From Bacteroidota bacterium (GTDB lineage: Bacteria > Bacteroidota > Bacteroidia > Cytophagales > Cyclobacteriaceae), in contig JACOSO010000017.1 of NCBI GenBank assembly GCA_016178785.1, positions 1-64,000 of the forward strand: a stretch of DNA of 64,000 bases, read 5' to 3'. Positions 49,606 to 57,751 of this stretch are shown here, in pieces. The first letter of the stretch is position 1; each line of letters starts with the position of its first letter. The notes beneath the pieces are model-generated. The model had not been told where the DNA came from. It was given only the letters and a program-made list of their open reading frames with translations, and ran no database searches. The translations under genes were made by a program, and so were the position numbers.

Positions 49606-50181
49606 ATGACTGTTGAACCTTTGATTAAATACGTTTCGGCATTCTCTGATATTTCTGACAATGACGTCAGGCTGCTGAAACAATTTTTTAAACCTGCCGA
49701 TTTTTTAAAAGGCTCTACACTTGAAAAAGAAAATACGGTTGCTCAAAAATTATATTTTATTAGAAATGGTTTTATTAGGATATTTTGTACCGATGATGGA
49801 ACAGAAGTTACAACTCAAATAGTGGGACCAAACAATTTTATAACAGGTTTCAATAGTTTTGTTTCGGGGACTCTTTCAAAAGAAAATATTAAATGTATTT
49901 CTAACTGTGATTTGCTTTACATTACGAAATCAGACTACAATGAATTAACAAAGGAAAGTGCAATCTGGAGTGCTTTCTGTAAACAGGTGTATGAAAAAGC
50001 TATCTCTCTTAATCAGCAAAGAACAACAGACTTATTAACCCTTTCTGCTGAAAAGCGATATTTAAAATTGCTGGCAGAGCAGCCGGAATTAATTCAAAAC
50101 GTGCCTATACTATATGTTGCTTCTTATATTGGAATAAAGCCTGAGTCTTTAAGTAGAATCAGAAAAAAAATAATTTCCTAA
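49606..50181 (+). CDS. Crp/Fnr family transcriptional regulator
   Basis: From the ATG at 49606 the protein has 191 residues (MTVEPLIKYVSAFSDISDND); an ATG at 49579 would add 9 residues and remains possible. The beta roll has LKGSTLEKENTVAQKLYFIR and GPNNFITGFNSFVSG, and the C-terminal wing has LYVASYIGIKPESLSRIRKK. This is the short Bacteroidota type with a compact HTH. Base composition here and in the next gene is visibly more A+T-rich than around them, suggesting joint acquisition. Confidence 0.87.
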   Translation: MTVEPLIKYVSAFSDISDNDVRLLKQFFKPADFLKGSTLEKENTVAQKLYFIRNGFIRIFCTDDGTEVTTQIVGPNNFITGFNSFVSGTLSKENIKCISNCDLLYITKSDYNELTKESAIWSAFCKQVYEKAISLNQQRTTDLLTLSAEKRYLKLLAEQPELIQNVPILYVASYIGIKPESLSRIRKKIIS

Positions 50182-50245
50182 CATTTATCAAGTAGTTTCT
50201 TTTGTTGAAGACTGAATTTTGCATTTGTATTCAAAAAGATAAAAA

Positions 50246-50962
50246 ATGCAAAAGGTATTACAGCTATCCATTTTCCCATTTGGTATGATAAATTGTTTCC
50301 TTATAAAAGGAGAAACAAAGCACATATTGGTTGATACGGGTGTTCCCAACAGTGAGAAAAAAATAATCAAACAATTAAGCAAGCACAATATCAAGCTGGA
50401 AGATATTGGTTTAATAATCATAACACACGGACATATTGACCATTTTGGAAGCGCAAAAGAATTAAAGGACATTTTAAAAGCTCCCTTACTAATGCATGAC
50501 CTGGATAAAATAGCATTACAGTCGGGAAGAAGTATGTTAGAAACTTTGAAGCCTAACCATAGACTTTGGGATGTGGTGCTGAAACCTAAATTAGCAAAAG
50601 ATAAAGCTTCGCCTTGTTTACCTGACATAGTGTTAAAAGGAGACGAAGAGTATGATTTATCTATTTATGGAATAAAAGGAAAAATAATTCATACCCCTGG
50701 ACACACACCGGGTTCTTTGTCTGTAGTCCTTGAAAATGGAGATGCAATCATAATGGATTTAGCATCGTCAGGAATATTGCTTGGCGGAATTGTGTTTAAC
50801 TCAAGAATGAAACACCCCCCATTTCACGACAATTTGAACCAAGTGAGAAATAGTATTAACCATGTTCTTTCATTAAATACAGAAACATTTTACTTAGGCC
50901 ACGGAAATCCCGTTTCAAGAAAGTCTTTGATGCACTATAGTGAAATACTTTTAAAGCCGTAA
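50246..50962 (+). CDS. MBL-fold metallo-hydrolase
   Basis: A 238-residue metallo-beta-lactamase fold protein. The metal-site signature IIITHGHIDHFGSAKELK is near residue 60, with further ligands His in HTPGHTPGSL (about 150) and Asp/His in the later part (YLGHGNPVSR). There is no export signal. It starts 65 bases after the Crp/Fnr gene and shares its A+T-rich composition, so the regulator may control it. Substrate is open: hydrolase, lactonase and thioesterase all fit this fold. Confidence 0.88.
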   Translation: MQKVLQLSIFPFGMINCFLIKGETKHILVDTGVPNSEKKIIKQLSKHNIKLEDIGLIIITHGHIDHFGSAKELKDILKAPLLMHDLDKIALQSGRSMLETLKPNHRLWDVVLKPKLAKDKASPCLPDIVLKGDEEYDLSIYGIKGKIIHTPGHTPGSLSVVLENGDAIIMDLASSGILLGGIVFNSRMKHPPFHDNLNQVRNSINHVLSLNTETFYLGHGNPVSRKSLMHYSEILLKP

Positions 50963-50992
50963 TTGATTGTTTATAGGTACTGAGTTGCCTTG

Positions 50993-51421
50993 TCAAGTCC
51001 AATAGGAAAGAATTAGTGCAACAACGACAGTAGCAACCAGATGATATCCGCTGTTAATTGAGAATAATTTCCATGAGTGTTTTTCCCAAACAACTCTACT
51101 CAAATGAACAGGCACAAAAAACCCAACCCATACTGAGATAGCTGAATTTATGCCCGTCACCAAAGGGCTCATTTCTTTTGCTCCGGGAATATATTGCCAG
51201 CCTGCTAAGTAGAACGCAAGCACCCAAGCAAAAAGAAAATTTCCGATGATCATAAATGCCATGCCTTTTAGCATTGTCTTTTTGTCGGGTCTCATATCAG
51301 GGTCGTAACCCATTTCTCGTCCCCACGCCTTAGCAAAGAGAGCGGCATACCAAACAAACCCAATTGCAAAATTGGCAACGACCGCTACCAACACTGCGGC
51401 AATGTTAATTTTTAATTCCAT
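50993..51421 (-). CDS. DUF1761 family membrane protein
   Basis: A 142-residue protein with four predicted helices: INIAAVLVAVVANFAIGFVW, GMAFMIIGNFLFAWVLAFYL, INSAISVWVGFFVPVHLSRV and HLVATVVVALILSYWT. The sequence AALFAKAWGREMGYDPDMRP between helices one and two is typical of DUF1761. Function is unknown. It is followed upstream on the same strand by an AHSA1-like/ArsR pair, 32 bases away. Confidence 0.84.
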   Translation of the reverse strand: MELKINIAAVLVAVVANFAIGFVWYAALFAKAWGREMGYDPDMRPDKKTMLKGMAFMIIGNFLFAWVLAFYLAGWQYIPGAKEMSPLVTGINSAISVWVGFFVPVHLSRVVWEKHSWKLFSINSGYHLVATVVVALILSYWT

Positions 51422-51453
51422 GAATTTTTTTGTTTAAACTTTTCTTATCCAAC

Positions 51454-51927
51454 TTATTTAGTCGCTTCCTTGCTCAAGGCACTTACAAACGTTTCCAGCC
51501 TGTCGAAAGTGGAACCCCAACCATTATAAAAACCCATTTTCTCTTGCTGCTTGCAATACTCTTCCGTGGGATGCACAACATTAAAAGTAAAATTGGTTGT
51601 GTTTCCATTTTTCTCAAAGAGTGCTTGTATTTCAACACCAGCAGTCATTGGTTTAAAGTTTGCGGATGAAAATATTTTTTGAAGCTTAACGATAACAGAA
51701 TATACACCGTCACCGATGAACTCACTTCCATCGGGCATTGCCATTGTATATTTCCATTTACCTCCGACTCTAAAGTCGTGTTCAACTATTTTAGTCTTCA
51801 TTCCTTTCGGGCCCCACCAGTTCGCGATATGTTCGGGCTTTGTCCAGGCGTCCCACACCAATTCTATTGGTGCATTGAGAGTCCTTATTAAGGATAGGGT
51901 TCGGCTTGCTTCGTTTGAGTTGCTCAT
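51454..51927 (-). CDS. SRPBCC/AHSA1-like protein
   Basis: A 157-residue START-like fold: TRTLSLIRTLNAPIELVWDA-type beginning (SRTLSLIRTLNAPIELVWDA), then WTKPEHIANWWGPKGMKTKI, FRVGGKWKYTMAMPDGSEFI and the C-terminal helix GWGSTFDRLETFVSALSKEA. These bind hydrophobic ligands or act as co-chaperones. It overlaps the ArsR-type gene upstream by 4 bases, a pairing very common in bacteria, where the regulator controls the AHSA1-like gene. Confidence 0.88.
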   Translation of the reverse strand: MSNSNEASRTLSLIRTLNAPIELVWDAWTKPEHIANWWGPKGMKTKIVEHDFRVGGKWKYTMAMPDGSEFIGDGVYSVIVKLQKIFSSANFKPMTAGVEIQALFEKNGNTTNFTFNVVHPTEEYCKQQEKMGFYNGWGSTFDRLETFVSALSKEATK

Positions 51928-52268
51928 TTCTTTTTGGTTTTAGTTTTCGTTTGTAACTTGTTTAAATACTGTTCAAAGGAATCCAGTTTTTGTTCCCACA
52001 AATCCTTGAATTGGTCTATCCACAAAAAGGCAGGGACAAGATTTCTGGGCTGAACTTTACAATAGCGCTCCCGTCCAATCTTTTCTATTTCGATAAGTCC
52101 ACATTCATTAAGAATTTTTATGTGTTGTGAGATGGAGGGACGGCTGCTATCGAAATGTTCCGCAATCGCATTCAAGTTCATTGCCTTACGAGCAATCAGG
52201 TTTATGATTTCCCTTCTGGTGGGATCTGCAATTGCCTGAAATACGTCTCGCCTTGCTTCAGTAGTCAT
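51924..52268 (-). CDS. ArsR family transcriptional regulator
   Basis: A 114-residue winged-helix regulator: DVFQAIADPTRREIINLIAR, MNLNAIAEHFDSSRPSISQH, IKILNECGLIEIEKIGRERY. There is no metal-binding cysteine pair in the recognition helix, so it belongs to the AHSA1-linked, non-metal group. Its start codon is the upstream end of an operon with the SRPBCC gene. A dyad CTTACAT-N8-ATGTAAG is found just upstream, likely its own operator. Confidence 0.9.
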   Translation of the reverse strand: MTTEARRDVFQAIADPTRREIINLIARKAMNLNAIAEHFDSSRPSISQHIKILNECGLIEIEKIGRERYCKVQPRNLVPAFLWIDQFKDLWEQKLDSFEQYLNKLQTKTKTKKK

Positions 52269-52284
52269 AATATGTAGGCGTTTA

Positions 52285-52306
52285 CTTACATAAATGTATA
52301 TGTAAG
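52285..52306. promoter_or_regulatory. Candidate ArsR-type operator
   Basis: Arms CTTACAT and ATGTAAG separated by eight bases, 16 bases upstream of the ArsR-type gene start. The spacing and A+T-rich centre suit a dimeric winged-helix protein. Confidence 0.58.
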
Positions 52307-52418
52307 CATTCGACTACGCAATATTTTTTACATATTTTTTATGAATGATTTTCCGTATCCGTTGATTCGATTGAAAATTGAAGGAGTATGCCCTAATAAA
52401 GTAATTGCAACGAGAGGA

Positions 52419-52763
52419 CTATTTGCTCTTCTTTTTTGAACTGGTCACTTTTTTATTGGATTCTATGGCTAACTGAATCCACCACTCAAATTCTTTTTTA
52501 CTTTTTGTTCCGTCTGGCGAAACCAAGAGCCAACCTTTCATTGGCTTTCCCGAGAGGTCAAATGCACGCACACCTTTCTTGGATAAAAGTTCATCGTTCA
52601 TTTCAGGAGCGCATCGGATCATTAGATCATCCTTGTCCACGCCAATGCACATCTTATCGTTGATCATAAAGGCGATTCCACCAAACATTTTCTTCTCAAC
52701 AAGTTTTTTAGTTCTGGCTAATGCTTGTCTTATTCTTTCTGCGGTTTTTTCATTGTATGCCAT
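52419..52763 (-). CDS. TfoX N-terminal domain protein
   Basis: A 114-residue protein: AERIRQALARTKKLVEKKMF, GGIAFMINDKMCIGVDKDDL and PMKGWLLVSPDGTKSKKEFE match the N-terminal domain of TfoX/Sxy. The C-terminal helix-hairpin-helix part of full TfoX is missing, as in many stand-alone members. A lysine-rich tail ends it. A role in competence cannot be assumed. The SRPBCC gene upstream is 9 bases away. Confidence 0.86.
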   Translation of the reverse strand: MAYNEKTAERIRQALARTKKLVEKKMFGGIAFMINDKMCIGVDKDDLMIRCAPEMNDELLSKKGVRAFDLSGKPMKGWLLVSPDGTKSKKEFEWWIQLAIESNKKVTSSKKKSK

Positions 52764-52772
52764 AGATTGTAG

Positions 52773-53219
52773 TTATCTGGTTTCAATGTAGGACTTCAAG
52801 CCACCAAAGAATTTTTTGATTCCTGCATCAGATTGCTTGCGGATCATCAAGACATCGAGAAGCCTGCCAATAAGACCAAATTTTACGGTATACTCCATTA
52901 TCTGACTTACTTTAGTTTGCCCTCCAAGTTTCTGAAAGGTGTAGCTGTGTTTCAATTTGTGGACAGGAAAAGAGCAAGCGGTTAATTCGTAAGTCAGCGC
53001 TTCGTTTGGTTTGCATTCTGTAATTTTTTCTTCAAACCAATTCTTACCATCCAGCATTTCGACACGTCTTTTTGCTCCTAAACTTGTCCGTTCATTTGAA
53101 ATAAGTGAAGACTTCCTTACAGTGGGATCATACTTGTCAAGAAGTTCAGGGCTGGCCAGCACTCCCCATATTTTTTCAACCGGAGCTTGAATAAGAATCT
53201 CATTGTGAATTGTGCCCAT
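52773..53219 (-). CDS. SRPBCC family protein
   Basis: A 148-residue START-like fold: HNEILIQAPVEKIWGVLASP, LLDKYDPTVRKSSLISNERT, YTFQKLGGQTKVSQIMEYTV and a C-terminal helix. Related to its neighbour at 53225 in the opening motif (APVEKIWGV versus APVESIWAI). It probably binds or carries a hydrophobic molecule. Five bases separate it from the next gene upstream, so they form one operon running from the HxlR-type divergent promoter. Confidence 0.86.
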   Translation of the reverse strand: MGTIHNEILIQAPVEKIWGVLASPELLDKYDPTVRKSSLISNERTSLGAKRRVEMLDGKNWFEEKITECKPNEALTYELTACSFPVHKLKHSYTFQKLGGQTKVSQIMEYTVKFGLIGRLLDVLMIRKQSDAGIKKFFGGLKSYIETR

Positions 53220-53224
53220 AGTAT

Positions 53225-53683
53225 TTACTTTTCGGTTAACGACCTTATGTTTGAGAGAATTTGTTCCTGGGCTTTCGAGATCATGCGTTTCATCATTAAT
53301 GCGTTCATAATTTTGGCCATCAGGTTTGCGGGATTGTAATAAGTTTCGTTCACGACCTTTGTTTTATTGTCCGCTATCTTTTCGAGATTAAAGATAAATC
53401 GCGTATCCGACATCATCTTACTCATTCCCATGGTGTCACTTTCGATAGTCCATACGGTCTTCTTTTGAGGATCCATTTCTATCAGCCTTTCGACCATTGT
53501 TCCTTTGCGTCCGTTGTTATTAATCTCACAAGTACGAGTCTCTCCCTGAATATCCATGCGGCCGGATGCTTTAACGACTCCCGGATTTACTTTGTGCAAA
53601 GTGCGAATGTCTGTGATGATGGCCCAAATGCTCTCCACCGGTGCATTTATAATAGCCTCGTTTCTTGCCTGAAGAGTATTCAT
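53225..53683 (-). CDS. SRPBCC family protein
   Basis: From the ATG at 53683 it has 152 residues (MNTLQARNEAIINAPVESIW); a frame open to 53740 would add 19 residues across the operator and is rejected. Fold elements: INAPVESIWAIITDIRTLHK, TVWTIESDTMGMSKMMSDTR and the long C-terminal helix with NALMMKRMISKAQEQILSNI. The gene diverges from an HxlR-type regulator with a shared dyad in the gap, so that regulator likely controls it and the two genes that follow. Confidence 0.86.
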   Translation of the reverse strand: MNTLQARNEAIINAPVESIWAIITDIRTLHKVNPGVVKASGRMDIQGETRTCEINNNGRKGTMVERLIEMDPQKKTVWTIESDTMGMSKMMSDTRFIFNLEKIADNKTKVVNETYYNPANLMAKIMNALMMKRMISKAQEQILSNIRSLTEK

Positions 53684-53725
53684 ATGTTTGGAATTTTGAA
53701 TGACACTTCGAATATAAAAAATAAT

Positions 53726-53742
53726 ACTTGCAAAAAGCAAGT
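53726..53742. promoter_or_regulatory. Candidate HxlR operator
   Basis: ACTTGC-AAAAA-GCAAGT is a perfect dyad in the 79-base gap between the HxlR-type gene and the divergent SRPBCC gene. It lies close to both starts, as expected for repression of both. Confidence 0.62.
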
Positions 53743-53762
53743 GATTTATCTATTATTGTTAA

Positions 53763-54176
53763 GTGAAGAAAAAAATTGCGTATCGTTCACAGTGCCCGAT
53801 CAGTACTGCCTTAGATATTTTTGGCGATAAGTGGACCCTTCTGGTGGTAAGGGATTTGTTATTCAACGAAAAAAAAACCTACGGAGAATTCCTCAATTCT
53901 GAAGAGAAAATTGCAACCAATATCCTTGCTGACCGATTGGCGTTGCTAGAGATGACCGGCATTATTTCAAGAGAAAAACATCCCGATAACAAATTAAAGA
54001 TTTTGTATAGGCTAACGGCTAAAGGCATCGATCTTATCCCGGTTTTGGTTGAAGTAATTGCCTGGAGTGAAAAATACCATGAAGTACATCCCTACGCAAA
54101 GAAGTTTGCAAAGCAATTGAAGAAGGATAAGGAAGGAGTTGTCAAGGAACTTTTTGAAAGCGCAATGAAAAAATAA
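53763..54176 (+). CDS. HxlR family transcriptional regulator
   Basis: A 137-residue winged-helix regulator with GTG start at 53763. QCPISTALDIFGDKWTLLVV contains the family cysteine (about 10), which in related YodB/HypR proteins senses thiol-reactive compounds; RIGEF-type contacts are replaced by TYGEFLNSEEKIATNILADR. The C-terminal part is RLTAKGIDLIPVLVEVIAWS. It is divergent from three SRPBCC/TfoX genes and probably controls them in response to a reactive or hydrophobic chemical (inference). Confidence 0.9.
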   Translation: MKKKIAYRSQCPISTALDIFGDKWTLLVVRDLLFNEKKTYGEFLNSEEKIATNILADRLALLEMTGIISREKHPDNKLKILYRLTAKGIDLIPVLVEVIAWSEKYHEVHPYAKKFAKQLKKDKEGVVKELFESAMKK

Positions 54177-54321
54177 CGGTCATGATATATGGCTGGTGTA
54201 CTGCTGGTGCAGAGAAAATTCGGGGCTCTTTAAAAAAAGGTGTCTCTGCAATAACCGCTGACAAGCACGGTTTATTTCAAAGTACAATTCTCTGCAGCTG
54301 TACAGATTTATGCGAAGATTA

Positions 54322-54885
54322 TTACATTTCCGTAAATCCTGAAACTCCGCCCGAAACAATAAACTTCATAGCCACAGGCCCTGGTATGTTGAGCGCCTTG
54401 ACATTTTCTTTGGGTACAACAAAATGATCTCCCGCTACTGCATACGACTGCGGGAAATAAACCACAACCATGTCATTCAATCCTAATTCGGACAGATCAG
54501 ATTGGGTGATGAACCCGATCCGATGCAATTGATTTTCTTTATTGATCGTAACAAGCACCGGCCTGTCAAATTTTTTCTTGTCGCCAACAAACGCTGCAAG
54601 TAAATCTTTGATGGATGAGTACACTAGCTTTACCAGGGGAATGCGATTGACCAAATGATCAAACCATTCGCCCAATCTTCTAAAGGCGAAGATGGAAGAA
54701 AAATAACCGAAAATGGTGATTCCGCTAAGGATGATGAGAAAGCCAAGGCCGGGATAGGGAAGCGGCAAACGGCTATCCAGCCAGATAAATGAAACATAGA
54801 TAAAATAGACCGTTGCCACGAGGGGCACAATGAAGATCGTGCCACTAAAGAAATAACGGATGATTCTGCTAAGGAAATTTTTCAT
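54322..54885 (-). CDS. DUF502 family membrane protein
   Basis: A 187-residue protein with two membrane helices (GTIFIVPLVATVYFIYVSFI and PGLGFLIILSGITIFGYFSS) joined by a short loop, followed by a soluble half: WFDHLVNRIPLVKLVYSSIK, FDRPVLVTINKENQLHRIGF, AVAGDHFVVPKENVKALNIP. This matches DUF502, found in bacteria and plants, role unclear. The 145 bases between it and the HxlR gene hold no supported gene. Confidence 0.88.
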   Translation of the reverse strand: MKNFLSRIIRYFFSGTIFIVPLVATVYFIYVSFIWLDSRLPLPYPGLGFLIILSGITIFGYFSSIFAFRRLGEWFDHLVNRIPLVKLVYSSIKDLLAAFVGDKKKFDRPVLVTINKENQLHRIGFITQSDLSELGLNDMVVVYFPQSYAVAGDHFVVPKENVKALNIPGPVAMKFIVSGGVSGFTEM

Positions 54886-54909
54886 TCTGTAATATTAACA
54901 AGTTAACGT

Positions 54910-55836
54910 CTAACTGATTGAAAATTGTTCCTCAAGCCAACTCAAAATTTCTTTTTCACTTTGAAACCACTTCACTTCTTCATCGCGCTGAAACCAGGTA
55001 AGCTGGCGCTTGGCATATCTTCTTGAATTTCTTTTCAGCAGGCGAACAGTTTCTTCATAGTCGTACTGGCCATCGAGGTAATCAAAGATTTCGCGATAGC
55101 CAACGGTCTGCAGTGCATTGAGATCTTTGAATTGGTAGAACTGCTTGGCCTCCTCAAACAATCCGGTCTTGATCATGTGATCCATTCGCGTGTCGATTCG
55201 CTGATAAAGCGCTTCTCGGGGCAGGGCCAATCCAATTTTGATGATTTCAAACGCATGCTCGATTTTTTTCTTTGTACGCAAATCACTCATCGATTTATCA
55301 GTTGAGCGCAAAAGTTCAAGCGCGCGCATCAGCCGTTGTGGGTTTTGTTTATCGACTGAAGAGAAGAAATCAGGATCGGCTTGCTCAACTTGCTGTTGCA
55401 GCCATGGCAGACCTTTGGCTTTATAATCTTTAAGAATATCTATTCGCACATCTTCAGGCACATCGGGCATGTCATCAAAACCTTCGAGGGCAGCTTTGAT
55501 GTAGAGCCCCGAGCCGCCCACCATTACCAGCCAATCGAACTTATTAAATAAGGAGTGAATCAATTCAATTGCCTCACGACCGTACTGACCCGCATCGTAA
55601 TCGTCATGAATGGATTTGTTGCCGATGAAGTGATGGACAACACGATTAAGTTCTTCACTTGAAGGTTTCGCTGTGCCAATGGTTAGTTCCTTAAATATTT
55701 GTCTTGAATCGGCCGAAATAATTTCAGTGCTTAGTTTTTCGGCAACAGAAATTGCGGCAGCAGTTTTACCCACGGCCGTTGGCCCAACGATAACTATTAG
55801 TTTTTTCACTTTGTAAAAGTACAGTCGATAGTCCAT
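54910..55836 (-). CDS. miaA: tRNA dimethylallyltransferase
   Basis: A 308-residue protein that prenylates A37 of tRNAs reading UNN codons. P-loop GPTAVGKTAAA is near residue 17, then SADSRQIFKELTIGTAKPSS, GQYGREAIELI, GGSGLYIKAALEGF, and the tRNA-contacting C-terminal part with RRYAKRQLTWFQRDEEVKWF. The ATG at 55836 lies inside an inverted repeat, so the GTG at 55809 (VKKLIVIVGPTAVG) is an equally good or better start. No accessory partner overlaps; the DUF502 gene follows 24 bases downstream. Confidence 0.95.
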   Translation of the reverse strand: MDYRLYFYKVKKLIVIVGPTAVGKTAAAISVAEKLSTEIISADSRQIFKELTIGTAKPSSEELNRVVHHFIGNKSIHDDYDAGQYGREAIELIHSLFNKFDWLVMVGGSGLYIKAALEGFDDMPDVPEDVRIDILKDYKAKGLPWLQQQVEQADPDFFSSVDKQNPQRLMRALELLRSTDKSMSDLRTKKKIEHAFEIIKIGLALPREALYQRIDTRMDHMIKTGLFEEAKQFYQFKDLNALQTVGYREIFDYLDGQYDYEETVRLLKRNSRRYAKRQLTWFQRDEEVKWFQSEKEILSWLEEQFSIS

Positions 55837-55886
55837 AGTCCATAGTCTATGGCCAAAACTGACTATAGACTATCGACCATGGACGA
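55816..55886. repeat. Iterated-word inverted repeat island (CATAGTC/GACTATG family)
   Basis: The left arm iterates CGATAGTCCATAGTCCATAG, the right arm iterates GACTATAGACTATCGACC. It lies upstream of miaA and overlaps its upstream-most possible start codon. Confidence 0.6.
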
Positions 55887-55941
55887 GAATTTGAAATATT
55901 GAATCTGAATTTTTGAATACCTAACTTGCACCCCAACCACT

Positions 55942-56220
55942 ATGTTTATGATTAAATACACCCATCAGTTCCAGGCAAAGCTGGAAGACGTGATTGCCGA
56001 GTCGGATTATATTTTACGCTATGAGAAGGGAAATTTCAAAGCCGGCTATTGTTTGCTAAAAGAACAGAAGATTGTGATCGTGAATAAATTTTTTACGATG
56101 GAAGGCAAAATCAATGCGTTGCTTGATATTTTGAAAACCGTACCGCTTGATACTTCTAAGTTCTCGGAGAAAAATAGCAAACTATACGAAGAGCTCACCA
56201 AGGCTGAAGTGAGTATTTGA
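55942..56220 (+). CDS. Conserved-looking small protein
   Basis: A 92-residue protein: MIKYTHQFQAKLEDVIAESD, YILRYEKGNFKAGYCLLKEQ, KIVIVNKFFTMEGKINALLD. The beta-turn-beta pattern with a conserved GNFKAGYCLLKEQ stretch suggests a small compact fold. It has no signal peptide. Its genomic place next to miaA and an MBL gene suggests a housekeeping role, but I cannot name it. Confidence 0.72.
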   Translation: MFMIKYTHQFQAKLEDVIAESDYILRYEKGNFKAGYCLLKEQKIVIVNKFFTMEGKINALLDILKTVPLDTSKFSEKNSKLYEELTKAEVSI

Positions 56221-56256
56221 GTTAGGCCAAGCATTTTAAATCTTTTATCTTCGGGT

Positions 56257-56787
56257 ATGCAATCGACTGCCATTCATCCGCCAAAAACACTTTTGGAAGT
56301 TTATCGGATGCTTCCGGAGGGGACTCGTGCGGAATTAATCAATGATAAGCTATTTATGTCGCCAGCTCCAACTATAAAACATCAGAATGTAATTTTTGCT
56401 TTGACTGGTCAATTTTATAATTACATCAATAAAGAGAAAAATGGTGAAGTCTTTGTTTCGCCAGTTGATGTTTATATCAATGAAAAAAATGTCGTTCAAC
56501 CCGATCTAGTTTTTGTTGCTAAGAAAAATTTAACAATTCTGAAGGAAGACGGAATTTACGGAGCACCTGATTTGATTATCGAGGTTTTATCGCCCGGAAC
56601 TAAAAAATTTGACCTTGAAGAGAAGAAAAAGATTTACGAAAAATCTGGAGTGAAAGAGTATTGGGTGGTTGATCCTGACACAAAAGAAAGCAGGGGCTAT
56701 CAGCTGAAGAATTCAAAATACGTTTTGTTCAAGCAAGAGAAAGCGAAACTCACGTCCGCGCTTCTTAAACGCTCCTTTAAGTTCTAG
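56257..56787 (+). CDS. Uma2/DUF820 family PD-(D/E)XK nuclease-like protein
   Basis: A 176-residue protein with the Uma2 pattern: PEGTRAELINDKLFMSPAPT, NVVQPDLVFVAKKN, GAPDLIIEVLSPGTKKFDLE and KKIYEKSGVKEYWVVDPDTK. The Asp of QPDLVFV, Glu of IIEVLSP and Lys downstream build the nuclease-like active site. Such genes are common in cyanobacteria and multiply in mobile regions; here it is a single copy next to conserved genes. Cellular role unknown. Confidence 0.88.
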   Translation: MQSTAIHPPKTLLEVYRMLPEGTRAELINDKLFMSPAPTIKHQNVIFALTGQFYNYINKEKNGEVFVSPVDVYINEKNVVQPDLVFVAKKNLTILKEDGIYGAPDLIIEVLSPGTKKFDLEEKKKIYEKSGVKEYWVVDPDTKESRGYQLKNSKYVLFKQEKAKLTSALLKRSFKF

Positions 56788-56791
56788 TCAT

Positions 56792-57559
56792 TTGAAGATT
56801 ACATTCCTCGGCACCGGCACATCGCAGGGCGTGCCCGTGATCGGGTGCGAGTGTGAAGTGTGCCGTTCGCTCGATTACCGCGACAAGCGACTGCGGGTTT
56901 CTGTTTTTCTCGAAGTAGATGGAAAGAATCTGGTGATTGACTCGGGCCCGGATTTTAGACAGCAGATGTTGCGTGAACGAATCAATAAGTTGGATGCAGT
57001 GCTGCTGACCCATTCGCACAAAGATCATATTGCGGGGCTTGACGATGTTCGGGCATTTAATTTTTTGCAAAGAGAAGGCATGCCGATTTACGGTACCGCT
57101 CACACGTTGGAGCAGATCAAACGTGAATATTATTATGCCTTTGAAGGTGAGCGATATCCGGGTATTCCGGTGTTGAATCTTCATGAAATTAAGGAAACCG
57201 ATTTTGCGATCAATGGAATAAAGATCATTCCGTTGCCTGTATTGCATTTTCGAATGCCCGTGCTTGGGTTTCGTGTGAATGATTTCAGTTACATCACCGA
57301 TGCGAATTTCATTCCTGAAGAAACTTTTGAAAAATTGAAAGGCACGAAGGTGCTGGTATTGAATGCGCTGCAAAAAGAAAGTCACGTTTCGCATTTTACC
57401 CTAGAAGAAGCAATAGTTCAGGCAAAGAAAATCGGGGCAGACCAGACCTACTTTACGCACATCAGTCACAGGATGGGCTTACATCAACAAGTGACTAAGG
57501 AGCTGCCCGCTGGAATGGCTTTGGCGCACGATGGCCTGATAATTGATTTGAAAATTTGA
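56792..57559 (+). CDS. MBL-fold hydrolase (PhnP/RNase Z-like)
   Basis: A 255-residue protein with TTG start at 56792 (KITFLGTGTSQGVPVIGCEC), 4 bases after the Uma2 stop. The metal site LLTHSHKDHIAGLDDVRAFN is near residue 70, further ligands are His in VLHFRMPVLGFR and TYFTHISHRMGLHQQV. The opening GTGTSQGVPVIGC with a CXXC-type cysteine pair (C-E-C-E-V-C) matches PhnP-like cyclic phosphodiesterases, though the precise substrate is open. The 192 bases after it hold no gene. Confidence 0.88.
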   Translation: MKITFLGTGTSQGVPVIGCECEVCRSLDYRDKRLRVSVFLEVDGKNLVIDSGPDFRQQMLRERINKLDAVLLTHSHKDHIAGLDDVRAFNFLQREGMPIYGTAHTLEQIKREYYYAFEGERYPGIPVLNLHEIKETDFAINGIKIIPLPVLHFRMPVLGFRVNDFSYITDANFIPEETFEKLKGTKVLVLNALQKESHVSHFTLEEAIVQAKKIGADQTYFTHISHRMGLHQQVTKELPAGMALAHDGLIIDLKI

Positions 57560-57751
57560 GAATTTGAAAATGAAATTGATTTCGAAACCCCATCCCATGT
57601 GTAATTTTTTTTAATGGCCATTCCAAGCGTTTAATAAATTAATTCTTAGGATCAGATGAAAATCGCCAACACATTATCATGCTATTGGATTTTGTAGACA
57701 GCAGCTTCATCTTCAAATTTTCAAATTGATGCATCTTCAAATTATTCTGAC

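Noticed and set aside
50188-50628. 146-residue minus-strand frame opposite the MBL gene
   Set aside because: It lies wholly within or against the plus-strand MBL-fold gene, which has clear active-site motifs; the minus frame has none.
54182-54427. 81-residue plus-strand frame after the HxlR gene
   Set aside because: It overlaps the end of the DUF502 gene by about 100 bases, has low-complexity composition and no motif.
56777-57394. 205-residue minus-strand frame
   Set aside because: It mirrors the PhnP-like MBL gene, which has a full metal-binding signature; the antisense frame has no recognisable features.
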